This document shows, piece after piece, positions 1 to 13,879 of a stretch of 64,000 nt of DNA. The position numbers and the translations under genes were made by a program. This stretch comes from Paraspadella gotoi (Eukaryota > Chaetognatha): NCBI GenBank assembly GCA_051294375.1, contig CM119266.1, forward strand, positions 13,939,614 to 14,003,613, in the 5' to 3' direction. The stretch's first letter is position 1. Each line of letters starts with the position of its first letter. The notes beneath the pieces were generated by a model that was given only the letters and a program-made list of their open reading frames with translations, had not been told where the DNA came from and ran no database searches.

Positions 1-310
1 CTGTTTCAGAGGCGGTCATGGAATATAGACAAAAGATCCTCAAGAAAACTGCTGTCTATAAATTATATCTGGTGGGAAAAAACATGTAGACACTAAAAAT
101 TTAACAATGCAGTTGTTAACCCTACTGTTACGATCACGCGTATGAAAACGCTACGTGGGGCTCGGATGCCACGAGTAGAGGCTCCGGGATGCACCACACG
201 TCATTGACTGTCTTCTGCAGAGCTGGCAGGAACGCGATCAAAAAAACGATGTCAGAGCTGGAAAGCGAAGATCAGAGCAGCGCTGAGGGAGCAGGGAAAG
301 GAGTCACGGT
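1..310. other. Unannotated sequence
   Basis: Mixed-composition DNA with no open frame, RNA gene or repeat that I can support. Confidence 0.6.
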
Positions 311-317
311 CAATTAA

Positions 318-510
318 GGTAGCGTGGGAAAAGAGAGGCGAGAGAGACGAGAGAAAAGAGAGAGATGGAGAAGAGAGAGATTATGGAGAGAGGAGAGAGA
401 GGAGTAGAGAGAGAGAGGAGGAGATGAGAGGAAGAGAACGAGGGGGAAGAGAGAGGAGACGAGAAACGAGAGACGAGAGAGAGATGAGAGACGAGGAGAG
501 AGACTTATTC
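318..510. repeat. Polypurine (GAGA)-type tract
   Basis: Nearly pure purine strand with irregular GAGAGA/GGAGAG motifs. The open frame on the opposite strand is Ser/Leu low-complexity and not a gene. Confidence 0.85.
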
Positions 511-592
511 TGTTTAAGTTGATACCGCCCGCCAAACTCAGAGGTGAAAATCGCAAATCTTCTCGGACCAAGCAGACTCAAAAAGAAGTAGG

Positions 593-594
<2 letters not shown>

Positions 595-627
<33 letters not shown>

Positions 628-634
628 CGTTCTC

Positions 635-677
<43 letters not shown>

Positions 678-702
678 GTCTCTCTCTCTCTCTCTCTCTC
701 TT
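595..702. repeat. (CT)n microsatellite, interrupted
   Basis: More than 100 bases of CT dinucleotides with a few interruptions. Confidence 0.95.
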
Positions 703-1235
703 CATCGGGCCGCGTTTACGTATCTGTGACACAAACGCGGTGTTTCGATATGTTCGTCCGACGTGCAATAAACTTGTTCTTCCGACGCGGTTTTTTTCCG
801 CCTACTCTCCGATGAGAGAAAAATCTCAATTCCCCGGTATACGATACCTCAGGCCTATTAGAAAAAAAAAAGAAGAGAAATATGTAGAGAGAGAAGTGTA
901 TGAGGAAAAGGGAAAGAAAGAGCAGAAAGGGAAAACAAAAAAACAAAGGTAAACAAGTTGAAACATTGTTGAGCTGACAAAACAACAAAAGCGTTATTTT
1001 AATTATCCTTGTCATAACTAACGCCCCCCACCCACCAACCATTCGCTAAATTCGTCTTTTGCAACATTCTCAGCTTGTAACGATCTTCCTCGTTCCGACT
1101 CCAACAAAAAAAAAGCCAACTGGGCAACATTTATTGGATTATCGAGATATCGGATCTCTTTATCTTTCGCTCGCTGCACTAGGAACCGGGGCGACCGGAG
1201 CGAAACAGGCGCCTGGGCTAATGCCCCGACGAACC

Positions 1236-1266
<31 letters not shown>

Positions 1267-1505
1267 CCAGCCGCGCTCGTCTCTCGCTTTCCTCGCCCAC
1301 ACGCGTTAAAACCGGAAGTTAGCCTCGGTGCGCGAGAAACTCTGTAACTTTTTAGAATCGCCTGGATGATTTTCAAGTGATTAGTTAGTAATTAATAAAA
1401 TTATTTATGTACTTTAGATAAGTCAAGAACACGACAGCATCACCATTATGCCAGCTGCTCTCTCGAATTATGTCTGTCAGTTCCTCTTGGTTGTTTGTCT
1501 CTCAC

Positions 1506-1508
<3 letters not shown>
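703..1508. other. Intergenic or intronic, no gene seen
   Basis: Unique DNA with a short (GA)n at 1237-1262. No supported exon. Confidence 0.6.

Positions 1509-1538
<30 letters not shown>
1509..1538. repeat. (CT)n microsatellite
   Basis: Perfect CT repeat of about 15 units. Confidence 0.95.
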
Positions 1539-1541
<3 letters not shown>

Positions 1542-1599
1542 TCCATCATGGTCGAGTGGGCGTTGCAAAGCATATTCGGCTCGACGCGCCGAATGACGC

Positions 1600-1775
1600 C
1601 AATAACCGGAACTTCCCGTTTTGGCTGGACGGTGACGTCACGGTCCCCGGACCCGCGACCGGACAAAAATAGACGCCCGGGAAAAGGTGAGAGAGAAGCT
1701 GGGCGTCTGGCGGTGGCGGCGGAGTCTGCGGCGGGCGGCGGCGGGATGGCCGCTACTGGGACGGGTGAACGAATC
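1600..1775. promoter_or_regulatory. GC-rich island with CRE-like palindrome (candidate)
   Basis: A CG-dense block in otherwise AT-rich DNA. TGACGTCA occurs at 1633-1640 and a GGTGAG donor-like site near 1686. It could be a promoter and first noncoding exon. No downstream exon was found. Confidence 0.2.
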
Positions 1776-2002
1776 CGTGGATAAAATTAGAGTTTCTTGA
1801 GCTACTATGGTCGAGACAGAGTGGCAAAAGGAGGAAGGCAGGGAGGAAGCGGAGGTCGATGAAGGGGAGAAAAGCAATTAGCGATATTTTCGTCGCGCAA
1901 TTTCAAATTCCGGGCGAAAATATCTGAGTTTTTGTCGATGGAGATTTGAGAGGGTGAATGACCGAGAGGAGGCCGAAGAGCTGGGAGGAGGCTGAGGAGG
2001 TG

Positions 2003-2051
2003 GATGATGATGATGATGATGATGATAATGATAATGATGATGATGATGATG

Positions 2052-2114
<63 letters not shown>

Positions 2115-2168
2115 GTTATTGTTATTGTTATTGTTATTATTATTATTATTATTATGATGATGATGAAG
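2003..2168. repeat. Compound (GAT)n-(ATT)n microsatellite
   Basis: GAT/AAT units lead into about 20 ATT units, then four TTATTG units, ATT again and a closing ATG run. All three frames translate to homopolymers (poly-Asn, Ile or Tyr on one strand or the other), which are artefacts of the repeat. Confidence 0.97.
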
Positions 2169-2687
2169 AAGTTGATAATACAATATAATGCTGCCGGTTG
2201 TGCTGAAAAAGAGCAAATACAAAAAGCGAAAAACAAAATTGCAAGAAAGAGAGAGGGGCGACGGGAAAATTTTGAGAGTCAAAGAGAAAAGATGTCGATA
2301 TTTTTGACATAAACGAAAATACTATACAATATTGTGTCTTTTTTTTGCCTATCAAACTGAACGTGACGTAATTTATATGATTAAAAATTGATTTGCGTGA
2401 AAAGAGCGTTCAATGATCAAGAGAGAGGAGCAATTTAAACCGTATTCATACATAATAATAGAAAACAGATATTGAAAATGCCGTTGCAACGTCGAGAGCA
2501 TTTTCTGAGTAAAAAACGTTTAGTTTATGCTTCAACGAAAAGAGCAATTGAAGTCAGGAACGAGCATATTTGAAAGAGCAAAAAGCGAAAATGAAAATAC
2601 GAATATGAGAGAGAGAGAGAGAAAGGGAGAAACTACTGCCATAAAAGGATGGGCGGGACCAGATAGGAGGATAGAAAAGAAAGAGTA

Positions 2688-2688
2688 G

Positions 2689-2763
<75 letters not shown>

Positions 2764-2790
2764 AGAGAAAACAGAGAGAGAGAGCGCACA
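2688..2790. repeat. (GA)n microsatellite
   Basis: About 100 bases of GA with few interruptions. Confidence 0.95.
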
Positions 2791-2899
2791 AAGAATCGCA
2801 AATAGTTTCGAGCGGACGAGAAAAAGTCAAATCAAAGAAGAAGAGAAAGAAGTTTTCTTGAATTTTCATCTTCCAAATGACTCCGTGTTTAAGTCAATG

Positions 2900-2966
2900 A
2901 CGTCGTCGTTGTCATCATCGTCGCCGTCGTCGTCGCCGTCGTCGTCGCCGTCGTCGTCGTCGTCCT
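2900..2966. repeat. (GTC)n trinucleotide repeat
   Basis: GTC/GCC/ATC triplets, imperfect. Confidence 0.85.
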
Positions 2967-4247
2967 TCTCGTTGTTCTATTTCTTTAAGACTTCTTGAGA
3001 TTTTCTCTTGGCAACAAAAGTGGAGACGCTGTCGACGACTAGTTGAGATTTCGTCGATGTCATCATCAGTCATTTTTTCTCTTTTGATAACAGCTTTTAT
3101 ATATATTTATATGCAACTCAAGTTATTATTGTATGATTACTTTCTCAGTTACAACAATTCGAACAGCATCTACCTTATTAGTTAGTTCTACTAATAAAGA
3201 ACGAACAACGCAATGAACAAAAAAAAAAGACTAAATTCGAAACTATTTTTTTCAAAGCCGAAAATTCAATATTAATGAATTTTGGGACTCGGAACTCGCT
3301 ATTGTTTCGCCTTTGTTTAAAGCAAAGAAGATTCAAGGCTACAATCTGTTAAAACTTATCAAATCGAGCAAAGCTAAATTAACAATTATTAAAAATTATA
3401 ATACAAAATTAATAAGCCTACGACCACTGAACTAAGAAAGAAATATATTCCGAGTTAATATCTTTGTTATTCTCCACCTTAAAAAAGTCATAAAATATGA
3501 AAATAAACGATATCGGTGTGGGACCCACTCTCAATCCCCTCCCAATCTCCTCGGGTCCGAAAAAAAACCCTAATCGTCTCATTTGAAAAATTTTATTTCA
3601 TTCGCATCGACAGAGTTGCTCTCTCTTTTTTTTCAAACTCGTCTCGCGATTTAATTGCCGTTCCCATGGCGACGAACGTTTCGCGCGTCCTTCTGCCGTC
3701 CTTCGCCGAATGCGTTCTTGCCGGGCTGAACTTGGAATGATACAAGCCCTCGGGCCCTGTCCGGAATTAACACACCCCAGAATCACGGACCCATTTTCCT
3801 CGTCATCTCACAACCCTCGGTTCTTGTTCTGCTCTCCCGCCCTATTTCTCTTTTCCGTTCCATTTCCCCCTCCCGCCCTGCACTGCACTGCACTGCATCT
3901 CTCTCTGTCTCTCTCTCTCTCTCTCTCCTTCCTCCTTCCTCCTTGCCATTCCTCCTTTCCTATTTCCTTTTTCTCTAGCGATGACCCGCTAAACCTTTGT
4001 CTTTGCCCTCGTCAAGTTCTGGCCTGCCTTCTAAAATCTAAGGACCAATTCCCTATTGGCCCCTCAACTCTTTTAAGTATCAGTTTTGTTCTATGTTCTA
4101 GTAAGTTAAAACAAACTATAAAAAAATTGCGTCACTGGATCATTCGTATTAGAAGTTTTCATAAACGACGCATTTTTGATTAACCATCGCGTTATCTACT
4201 CAATGAGTTTCATATACCTACAACTCGCCATCCTGTTGTTTCACGTC
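2967..4247. other. No gene seen
   Basis: AT-rich unique DNA, a CG-richer patch at 3640-3780 with only a 24-codon open frame, and a short (CT)n at 3898-3928. Confidence 0.55.
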
Positions 4248-4272
4248 TTTCTCTCTCTCTCTCTCTTCTCTA

Positions 4273-4336
<64 letters not shown>

Positions 4337-4411
4337 GTCTTTCTCTCACTCTCTCTCACTCTCTCTGCTCTGTTCTGTCTCGCTGTCTCTCTCTCTATCT
4401 CTCTCTCTCTG
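4248..4411. repeat. (CT)n microsatellite, interrupted
   Basis: About 160 bases of CT broken by single bases. Confidence 0.95.
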
Positions 4412-5322
4412 AAACGATCGTAACGGATATTCGGTCCTCTGGTATTAGGAAAATTTCTTTCTTGTCGAAAAAAAGAGAAAAGAACCCGAGGCTTTGAATT
4501 GCAAGGAAAATGGCGAGAGGACGGAATGGAAAAAGAAAAAAAAAGGGAAAAAAAGGAAAAGAAAAAAGGCAAAATGAAAAGGATGAACAACTCGACTCGG
4601 AAAAACGATGACGATGAGGGAAACGACGACGACGACGACGAAAACGACGGTGACAGACGTCATTTTGTTGCATCCGAAATTGGCTCGACCGGGTTTAGGG
4701 GCGACACCCACGGAGTGCCAAACGAATGAGCCATTGTGAGAGTGGCAACTTATAAGGTTGACTGGAAATAAAGGGTGAAAATGGTGTGACAGCTCGCGAT
4801 GAACTCGGGCCGAGAAATGGACGACTTCGGTAAAAGATACTGGGGATACGTGACATGGGGATGACGATGTTTAAGACAGTGACAGATGGCGTTGACGTGA
4901 CGAGTGGTGAATCAGGTTGTTTGACGAAGGAGGAGAAACTCGAAGCCTCACGATTTGATGGGGACTTTTAGAAGGGAAGCAATTTTCGAGTTCATGTCCT
5001 CTGAGTTATGGGGAAAATAAAAAGGATGAAAGTCGCGCATCAACTTTTCAAATTCCAACCGACCGACGAGGCTTCGCCGCGAAAAGGTAGCGAGATTTCC
5101 TTACAAGACTCCTTTACAAGCTTTTAAACGCGCGCCAAGCAGTAAAAGTTTCGCGAGCTTGCCTTCTCGGCTGCCAAGCAACCCGGATTTTGAAAGACGC
5201 CTTTTCGACGCCATTTTGAAGAAAACAAAATTTCGGGAGATGGAAAGACGTTAAATGGTGAAAAGAAGTTGGAAATGGCGATTTTTATCTCGTCCGCCAT
5301 GAAAAGTCCGAAAAGAGGAGTT

Positions 5323-5323
5323 C

Positions 5324-5377
<54 letters not shown>
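5323..5377. repeat. (CT)n microsatellite
   Basis: About 25 CT units. The DNA from 4412 to here has no supported gene. Confidence 0.95.
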
Positions 5378-5696
5378 GTCTTTTACAACTTAAACGCCGG
5401 CACTAAAAAAACGGGTATGAAATATTTAGTCAGTCAAAAAAATACTACTAAAATTCGTTCTAGTCTCTTCAAAAAGAAAAGAAATGAAAAGTATTTCCAT
5501 AAAATTTTGAAAAAAACCTTTCGCCTTCATAGAGATCGTCGAAAATCACCGGCCCCTTTTTTCTTTTTCAGGAGTAATGTTGGTTAAAATGTAGGAAAAA
5601 ATCCAAAAGTAATGAATTTTTATGTCTTCTCTCAACGACGTCACCATAAAGACTGGAAACGGAGGACCGATTATTGGAGAGCGAAGGTAAATACGG

Positions 5697-5707
5697 TGAG
5701 AGAGAGA

Positions 5708-5752
<45 letters not shown>
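5697..5752. repeat. (GA)n microsatellite
   Basis: About 27 GA units with one interruption. Confidence 0.95.
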
Positions 5753-5754
<2 letters not shown>

Positions 5755-6245
5755 GGGGCAACGAGTTGATTGTTTAAGCAATTTATATAATCATTTTCTT
5801 TACCCGTAAAACGTAATAACCTAACGATAACTATTATAATTATATTATCAATTATAATTCTTTTATTCAAAATCAGGAACATTGAACGAGGCTCCTGCCG
5901 TTGTTACTTTAAGTTTAACTAAGCAAAATCTCAAGACAAAAATTTTTATCAAATTTAACTGGTGTTTGACAATTTTTAGGTGCATAATCGTCAGAAAGAA
6001 CGGAAAATACCTTGCAAAAAGAAACGGAACAAAAAGAAATTACGAGAGAAAAAGACAAAAGAAAAGAAAAGAGAAGAAAGAAAAGAAAAAAGGAGAAAAG
6101 AAAGAGAGCAGCCGAAGGAAATGAGGTGATTTACGAGCAGCAAAACACCAAACAACAAATATCTGCCCTCAACCGCGTTTTTCTTCACTGTTGACTGTCA
6201 TGCCACAAAAAGAGTGAGAAGGCTTTTAAATGATGAGGCGGCAAT

Positions 6246-6248
<3 letters not shown>

Positions 6249-6308
<60 letters not shown>
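6249..6308. repeat. (CT)n microsatellite, perfect
   Basis: About 30 uninterrupted CT units. Confidence 0.97.
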
Positions 6309-6311
<3 letters not shown>

Positions 6312-8875
6312 TTTCTCGGAAAGAGCATCTGCTAAGAATATAAACTAGACTGCGAACGAGAAAAGTGCTCACAGTGTGAGTCACACGGAAAAGAATATTT
6401 TTTAGAGTAGATGATATATTTCGCTCTTTTCGAAATTATAATGCTTGATGCGTTCTACCTAATTCAATTTTCTAAACATTAACGGTTCCCAATCCTACAA
6501 TAGGAAAAATTCGGGACTTTTGTTTTGAAAATTTCAAAATAATTTGCATATTGCTGTAAGCCTATCACGTATAAATTTTAACAATTTACAAAATTTTTTC
6601 GAAAAATTTTAAATTTAAGAGTGACTTGGTAAAACTATTCTTCGTAGTTTAGTACTAATCAGAGTTAAAGCGCTTTGTATTGAGTCACTACAGTTCAACT
6701 TTGCACAATCAATTTGAAGAGGCGAGACGTACGAAGCCAAACTATAAAGAGATGATTTTAGAGGCGGCTGAAAATGTAGAGTCCCGTTCACTCATACTGT
6801 TTCTGATTTGTCAATACTGTTTTTGGTATGAATAAAAAAAGAGTTCCGTTCATCTTTAAGTTACTCTCGGTCAGTCGGGGTCTAGGGGAATGAGCGAAAA
6901 TTCACCCCCCCCCCTCCACACTGCCTGATTTTTCAAAAAGACCTCCAGGTTAACGCCCTGCTCCTTTTAAATTTTAAATTCTTGAAACGTAGTTAATTTC
7001 TTATATATTTTGCGCGAATGTCTGTGGTTGAATAACTTATTTGAAAAATCAAATTCTCTCTTAATTTTAAAAATCGCAATGAATCGCATCAAACCCAGAC
7101 TAAGTAAACCTTCCTTTATCTAATAAAACCTATAGATATTACCAGCAGTGATAAACCTGGTTAAACGAGGAACATGAAGTAAAAAATATGTTTTTGTAAA
7201 TTTTTTTAATGTAAAATACATGAAGTATGTTAAGAAAAAATTATATTACTTTATACGTATGAAAAAATAACATTTGTCCTTATGCATATATCCAAGGGGA
7301 GACAATCAGCTTTCGAACGCCGTATCATTTTATGCAATTAACCATAGTATAAGAAAATGGCAGTTGGCCAAATAAAAAAATAATTTATTTTAGAGGAGTA
7401 AAAGAAAAGTAAAAAGAAAAGAAAAAAAGGTTACGAGTTTTAGCGATCTTTTCTGGTCAAAAGCCCGCAAGACCATCTACTTATCAGTTAACCTATCAAA
7501 ATCGAAATCGATGACATGACTTTTTTCACTCGATTTTGAAATTTTTTTTTTCCTGGAGGTCTGAGGCACCGTGCCCTCCCCACAGGGCCAAAACATGATA
7601 TCATAATATCAATCCTAAAAACTTTGTAATTTTTATTCTCTGTTAATTAAGTTTTCCTTTAAAAATTTTGTTCACTTTGATCTCGTTAATTCTTGGCCCA
7701 TAACAATAACGAAAATCGCTTTGTAACAGTTTAGTCTCCTCCACTTGGATTAGCTCCACGTCGCGCCAACAATTTTGGTCAAAGTTGAACGGTTGTCTCG
7801 GTGGGAGGTCCGTCCGTCCGGCCTGATGGATGGAGGAGACGGATCGATGGATCGAGGGATCGAGGGATCATCCTTCGGGTGAACGAAAGACGAGTCGAAA
7901 TCCGCGAATCGAGGATCCATTTCTCATTTTCAGTCGACGTAAACAAACGAGGAATTTTGATTGGATCGGATCCACGAGTCGAGTGACTACGGTGACGAGT
8001 TTGACGGATTGAAAAGTTCCACTAGAAAAATCGGGGATTTCTTCTCGTTAATTTGTGCAATTATTCGAAAACGTTTGACCTTTCTAGCTAGACCTTTGAC
8101 CTTTGAACTTTCTAGCTAGAGATTTGCGGTTCAAAGTTTTCAGACCTTTACTAAAGGCTTTAGGCAAAAAAAAAACAAAAAAAAAAAAACAAAAACACAT
8201 AATTATCATCAATGGAGACGCGAAATGGAAAACGTCGGCCAAGAACCGACTTTTATTTTCTATCCCGTCTGAATTGTTGATCCGTTCGCAAACAGGAGCA
8301 AATCCCCTCGGTGACGATTGCCGATGGTCGATGGTCGATTGTCGCGTCAAAAGCGAAGTCAAAACGACGACAGGCGATCCCATTCGCTTCAATTTTTATC
8401 CGTTGAAAACCGACATCCAATCTCGGATATTTTTTTTTTCTCGCCGGGCGTCCAAGCATCGTTTTTAGGTGGAATGGTTGTTTAATTAGTTTAGTTTTTT
8501 TAAAGTTCTGGTTAAACATGATAAAACGAGCTTTTTATTTTGACATTACGTTTTTTCAAACTATTTTTATTACCTAACCCTCAAACGATACTTTTAAAGT
8601 AATTAAAATATTAAACCGACGCATCACGCAGAAACTCTTGCTGTTAAACCGATGATCCCCTTTCGAAGTTTACCGACGTCGCCGCACGACGCTGCCGCTG
8701 CCGCTGCCGCTATCGCTGTCTATGCCGCCGTCGCCGCCTGGTATCACGTGACAAACGGCGAACGTTGACCGGGAACTGAAGAGAGGGTGAAAGAAAGAAA
8801 GAGAGAAAGAGAGAGTGGGGGTGAAGGGAAAGAGGAGGGGTTATGGATGTCCTCTTTCCTGCGTCGACACTGCAG

Positions 8876-8878
<3 letters not shown>
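6309..8878. other. AT-rich DNA, no gene seen
   Basis: Two and a half kilobases of mostly AT-rich sequence. A CG-richer patch at 7760-8010 and another at 8670-8760 (GCC/GCT triplets) have no supported exon. Confidence 0.55.
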
Positions 8879-8944
<66 letters not shown>

Positions 8945-8976
8945 GAGGGGAGAGAGAGAGAGAGAGAGAGAGAGAG
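8879..8976. repeat. (GA)n microsatellite
   Basis: Nearly pure GA with two short breaks. Confidence 0.95.
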
Positions 8977-9137
8977 TCACCGGAAACCGCGACGTGGCGA
9001 GTTAATTCGGCAACATGAACTAATGAAAGGAGGATTCACTGAAATAGAATCCGCGGCTCAATCTATTTTCAGCGGCTTTGCGTCATTTCCAATGATTCTT
9101 CATTTCATTACCGGACTGCGAAACGTGACGCTGGACA

Positions 9138-9142
9138 GAGAG

Positions 9143-9180
<38 letters not shown>

Positions 9181-9204
9181 AGAGAGAGAAGAGAGAGAGA
9201 GAGC
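9138..9204. repeat. (GA)n microsatellite, interrupted
   Basis: GA tract with GAA breaks. The following 1.2 kb (9205-10420) is T-rich with no gene seen. Confidence 0.9.
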
Positions 9205-10418
9205 AGAAAAAATCTGTCGTTCGCGTCTGCTCCCGATTACAAAATACGAGCCCCCCCCTCCAACATGATGCTAATGAGAATTAAACGAGTGACGCGGTTC
9301 GAAAAATCCCGACCTTTTGTTTGCAGTTTTCCGCTGTTAGTTTGTTTTTTCGCTTTCATTGTTTGTTTTTGTTTTTTTTTTTTATTCCGGTCGTCACGTC
9401 AGCCCGCGTCTAAAGTTTTTTTTTCTTTTTTTCGAGCGTCCAGATGTTTTCTCGTCACACGTGGAGAGAAGGGAGTTCGAATTCAAATCAGGTTTCCATC
9501 GCCGACGCTGAAATATCGATTATTCTCTCTTTCTCCGGTAATTTTAGAATTATATTATTATGAAACTAGCCAGGTGATACAATTTAATTTTATATATCAA
9601 AAATAATCACCGTATTATTTTCATTTACCATTTTTCTTTCTTTTTTCTTTACCGAGTCGCGTCGCTATCATTTTCTTTTTATGTTGTTTTATTTATTAAC
9701 TCGTTTGTTTATTTTTTCTCTTATTTATTGTTTTGCTATCGAGACGAAGTTTATTGGTCGACGTCTCGACTTTATCGTCGTCCGATAAACCATCCATCAA
9801 CGCCCACTGCCTTTTCCTCTCTTCTCTTCTGCGCCCGATTCCTTTTACTTTCATTTCATCCCTTTTTCTCTCTTTTCTTTCCTATTATTTCATTCTCCAT
9901 CATTTTCCTATTTCTTTACTTACCCAAATAACGAAAAAAGAATGACATAATTTTTTTGCCTAATAATCCTTTTACACTTTTTGTTGGATATGTTGTATAT
10001 GGATGAAACACAGGTCGTTCAAAAGACAAGAACTTAAATTATCGTGATGTAATATTTTTTCTTTTTAATTTTTTAATTCATGTAGCGAGAAATGTCATGA
10101 AAGTTACCGCGTCAGTTTTTTTTTCCCTTCACGGTACTTATTAGTTTTCTTTACTTACTTACTTTTTAACATTTAATTCCGGCGAATATAAGTTAATGGA
10201 ATTCAAAATCAGTGACTTCAATTAAGTTTAAATTTTCGGCCTGCGAAGTCTTTTCATTTCATCACTTTCTTTCCCTTTGATTTTTTCCAGACTTTGCAAG
10301 TCTTCGACTTTGTACATCTCTCCCAAACCAACTCGGTTTTCTCTTTTCCGTTCTTTGTGCGATTTTTCTTGCCAACTGAATGTCCTTTTTCGTTCTGAAA
10401 ATGGTTCTCGGTATTTTC

Positions 10419-10539
<121 letters not shown>

Positions 10540-10687
10540 TTTCATGTGGAAAGGGTTTTCTCCACCTGCGGGGGCTCCGCCGCTCCGCCGCTCCGGACTC
10601 CCTGTTTCGATTCCAGAAGCAAAACTTATCATCTTTAAGTGACAGGAAAACCGTTCATCAAAGGCAGCCAGGTAAAGAGGTAGAATG

Positions 10688-10691
<4 letters not shown>

Positions 10692-10768
<77 letters not shown>

Positions 10769-11132
10769 ATGAAAGAAAGAAATATAGAAAGAAATAAAAA
10801 AGAAAAAAAGAATTAAAAAAGGAAAGAAAGAAAGAAAGAAAGAAAGAAAGAAAAGAAAGAAAGACTTTAAAAAATAAAGAAAGATATAAAGAATTAAAAA
10901 AAAGAAAAGAGGTAAGAAATAAATTAAAAAAGTAAGAAAGAAAGAATAAAAAATTGAAGAAATAAAAAAAGAATTAAAAATAGAAAGAAGAAAGAAAGAA
11001 AGAAAAAAGAAAGAAAGAAAGAAAAGAAAGAAAAAAAGAAAAAAAAGAAAGAAGAAAGAAAGAAGAATAAAAGAAAGAAAGAAAAAGAAAGAAAGAAAGA
11101 AAGAAAATAAAAGAAAAAAAAAAGAAAAAAAT
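10692..11132. repeat. (GAAA)n tetranucleotide array, degenerating
   Basis: Starts as perfect GAAA units (10694-10766) and decays into AAAG/AAAT-rich sequence over about 440 bases. Confidence 0.93.
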
Positions 11133-11293
11133 CTCTGAATGAGATCGCATTCATATCTTTTTTTCCTCTTCTACTTACGTCCAAATTAATGTCGATATGA
11201 GATTGGCCAGTGGCCATTGTGCACGCCCCTGGGCTGAGTTCCGGTGGTGGAATGAGATAGATTGAAAAGAGAGAGGATTGAGAGTGAGGGGAG

Positions 11294-11336
<43 letters not shown>

Positions 11337-11759
11337 GAGAGAGATAAAAGCAAAAAGACATTGAAATGAGTGACCGGACGGACAAAGACAGATATTTACC
11401 CTCTCTCGAATAAAACGATGGGAAGAAGAAAAAAATAAAAAATGAAGGAAAAAAAAAAAGAAAAAAAATTCGTCGGCGCTCGGTTTACCTGAACAAGCCT
11501 CGGCGGGGCGTCCCTTTATGCGTTTCCGCTCGGAACGCCAATAAAACGCCGGCGTCGTCGACCGGAAATAGATTCGTGTGGCAAACGTCACGCGCACGTG
11601 GCGGCGTTCACGGCGCACGCTTTGTGCACGCAGCCGCAAATGCGGGGCGTATGCACGAATTTTTTTTGGGGCGGTAATAAATCGTCGGGACAAACTCTCG
11701 CCCGACCGTTGGAGGTCGTCGTGATCGATGAAAAGGACGCAGATGACGACGATGATTAG

Positions 11760-11793
<34 letters not shown>

Positions 11794-12879
11794 ATAACCA
11801 CGACGAGGACCAAGTTTGAAACGGGCGTAAAACAAAAGACCCAATGTAAAATGCAAGAAGCAACAGAGAAAGATATCTTTTTCCTGACATTTCGTACAAA
11901 ACAACCTTTAAACAATCCTCACCCACAGAACTTCCCTATTTTAATGTTTTAAATTAATTTTTGAACTATGCTGAGTGCAAAACTAAAGTCAACGAAAATT
12001 CCAACCTTTTCCCATCGTCTATGATGACGAGACGTCAGATGTCAAAGACGTCCTCTCGAAATCGTTTTCGTCCTTTCGTCCGTGACATTTTCTCGTTTCT
12101 CTCCGCGACGCCATCTCGCGTCGATTCAGCGGTAACTGTCGCGCGATGCGCCATTTGTTTTTCTCCTACCTTTTCTCCTTCCCCCTCAAGCGCCACCTTG
12201 CTCGTGTCGTTTGCGTCACATCCGGTTTTAACGCCATCGTCGTCGCGGTTATCGACGCCATCGACAACGGTAATGGGGTAGGCGTCGCCAGTGGCGTTGT
12301 CGTCGTCGTTGTCGTCGTCGTCGTCGTCATTAAAGCCAAAGGCTACTAGTCAAAAAATATTTTTTTATTTTTTCATGATTATTGACTATTGAGTTTATTG
12401 AGACTTTTGAGTTGTACAAAGAAGCGACTCTATTGACCCGGTTAGCCAAATGTTGATTAGTGCGTAATTAACGATTCTCTCTAAATCAGTGTAACCGTCA
12501 CAATTCTCGCCACCGGCCCCCAACAATCTAGTCTATCCCTGTATTCCTGCCTGAGATAAGGACTCAATTTTCTATGTTTCATTGACAATGACTGTAATAT
12601 TGTAACGTAATACCACCCCACCTCCTCTTTCCTATTATTCCTCCTTTTTCTCGCGATGCTATTTTGTTGATATTTTTTCCGATCGAGTGCGCGAGGGTGC
12701 TCGTCGCTCGCGACACTTTTTTCTTTTCTCAGGCGTCGATCGATGGTGAAACTGAAAAGATGAGAATCTCAACGTCATTAAGACGTCGTCATCGTCGGAG
12801 AAAACGGAGGCGACGTCAACATCTTTGCTCGATAACGATGTACGGACTGGAGAAACGACGACGACGACAACGATGAAGA

Positions 12880-12921
<42 letters not shown>

Positions 12922-13275
12922 AAAGAAAGATAGGGACGTCGATCAAGATCTGACTCCAAATTTGCTGTTGTTCGTTAAAAAAAAAAAATAAATAAAAATA
13001 AAAAAAACAGAAAATAAAACACATCCGCATCTTCTGATCTCTCTCTTCCTCGATCTGTTAATCCTTTCAATTTCGTCTTCAAATTCGGCCGCTCGTCGCG
13101 CCGAATTCACCCCCAGCGGCGTCGTCGCGAAGCTGCCACTGTAAGAAGAAATCAAACAAATGGCATCTCAAGATGCGAAGAGACAAATTCGGACGATGTT
13201 TGGTATTGGGGGGGGGAAGCCTGAAAGTCATCAGACGCCGTAATTTGCTTTACGATTGACATCAATTCGAGCAGG
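11133..13275. other. Intergenic, GC-rich patches and GAC/GTC repeats
   Basis: Contains (GA)n at 11299-11345, a CG-rich patch 11470-11720, and GAC or GTC triplet runs at 11746-11806, 12287-12331 and 12856-12921. Open frames crossing them (for example the minus-strand one at 11175-11915) are low-complexity. A GTAAAC donor-like site near 11490 on the minus strand is not enough to call an exon. Confidence 0.5.
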
Positions 13276-13373
13276 GGAAGAGAGAGAGAGAGAGAGAGAA
13301 GACGAGGAGACAGCAGAGAGGAGAGAGAGAGCAGAGAGAGAGATGAGAGAGAAGGAGAGAGAGAGAGAGAATC
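13276..13373. repeat. (GA)n tract, interrupted
   Basis: GA-rich with AGAG/GACGAG breaks. Confidence 0.85.
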
Positions 13374-13879
13374 GATAGATCTTTGTTTCATTCTTTTCCT
13401 TCTTACGTTCTTTTGTTTCCTTCGTGTTGTTTCCGTTTTCTGCCGGTACGGCTGGCAACGGGTCGCGAGCGTCGGATTTCGTGATGAAAAAATAAAGGGG
13501 GGCGGGGGTTTGTTGTTGTGGCGCCAGGGATTTTATTGAAGACATTATGGAGATGCGGAAGATGAAGAGGAAAACGGGGATGATGAGGAGGAGGAGGAGA
13601 AGGAGGAGGAGAACGAAGATGATGTAGAAAAGAAATTAGAAAAAGTTAAATTGTTAAAAAAAAAAACAGGGAACGCTGAAACGCTCTCCAGTCTCCAGTC
13701 AAGAGCAATCTACCAAAATTTCTTGTTTTTATTGAAAAGCGGATTGGATGGGGAAAAAACAAGTCTGACAATCAGTGACAAAGACACTCACTTACTCGCA
13801 TTCGTCCTCTTCTCTCGTCTCTCCATCTCCTCCTCTCATCTCCTCTTTCTCCTCCTCGTCCATTCCTCTCCTCTCATCT

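Noticed and set aside
1805-2312. Poly-Asn, poly-Ile and poly-Tyr frames as low-complexity proteins
   Set aside because: Pure products of the GAT/ATT microsatellite in several frames and on both strands.
11175-11915. 246-codon minus-strand open frame as a gene
   Set aside because: Made of poly-Val from GAC repeats and Ser/Leu from GA tracts. The CG-rich middle could hide an exon, but there is no splice partner.
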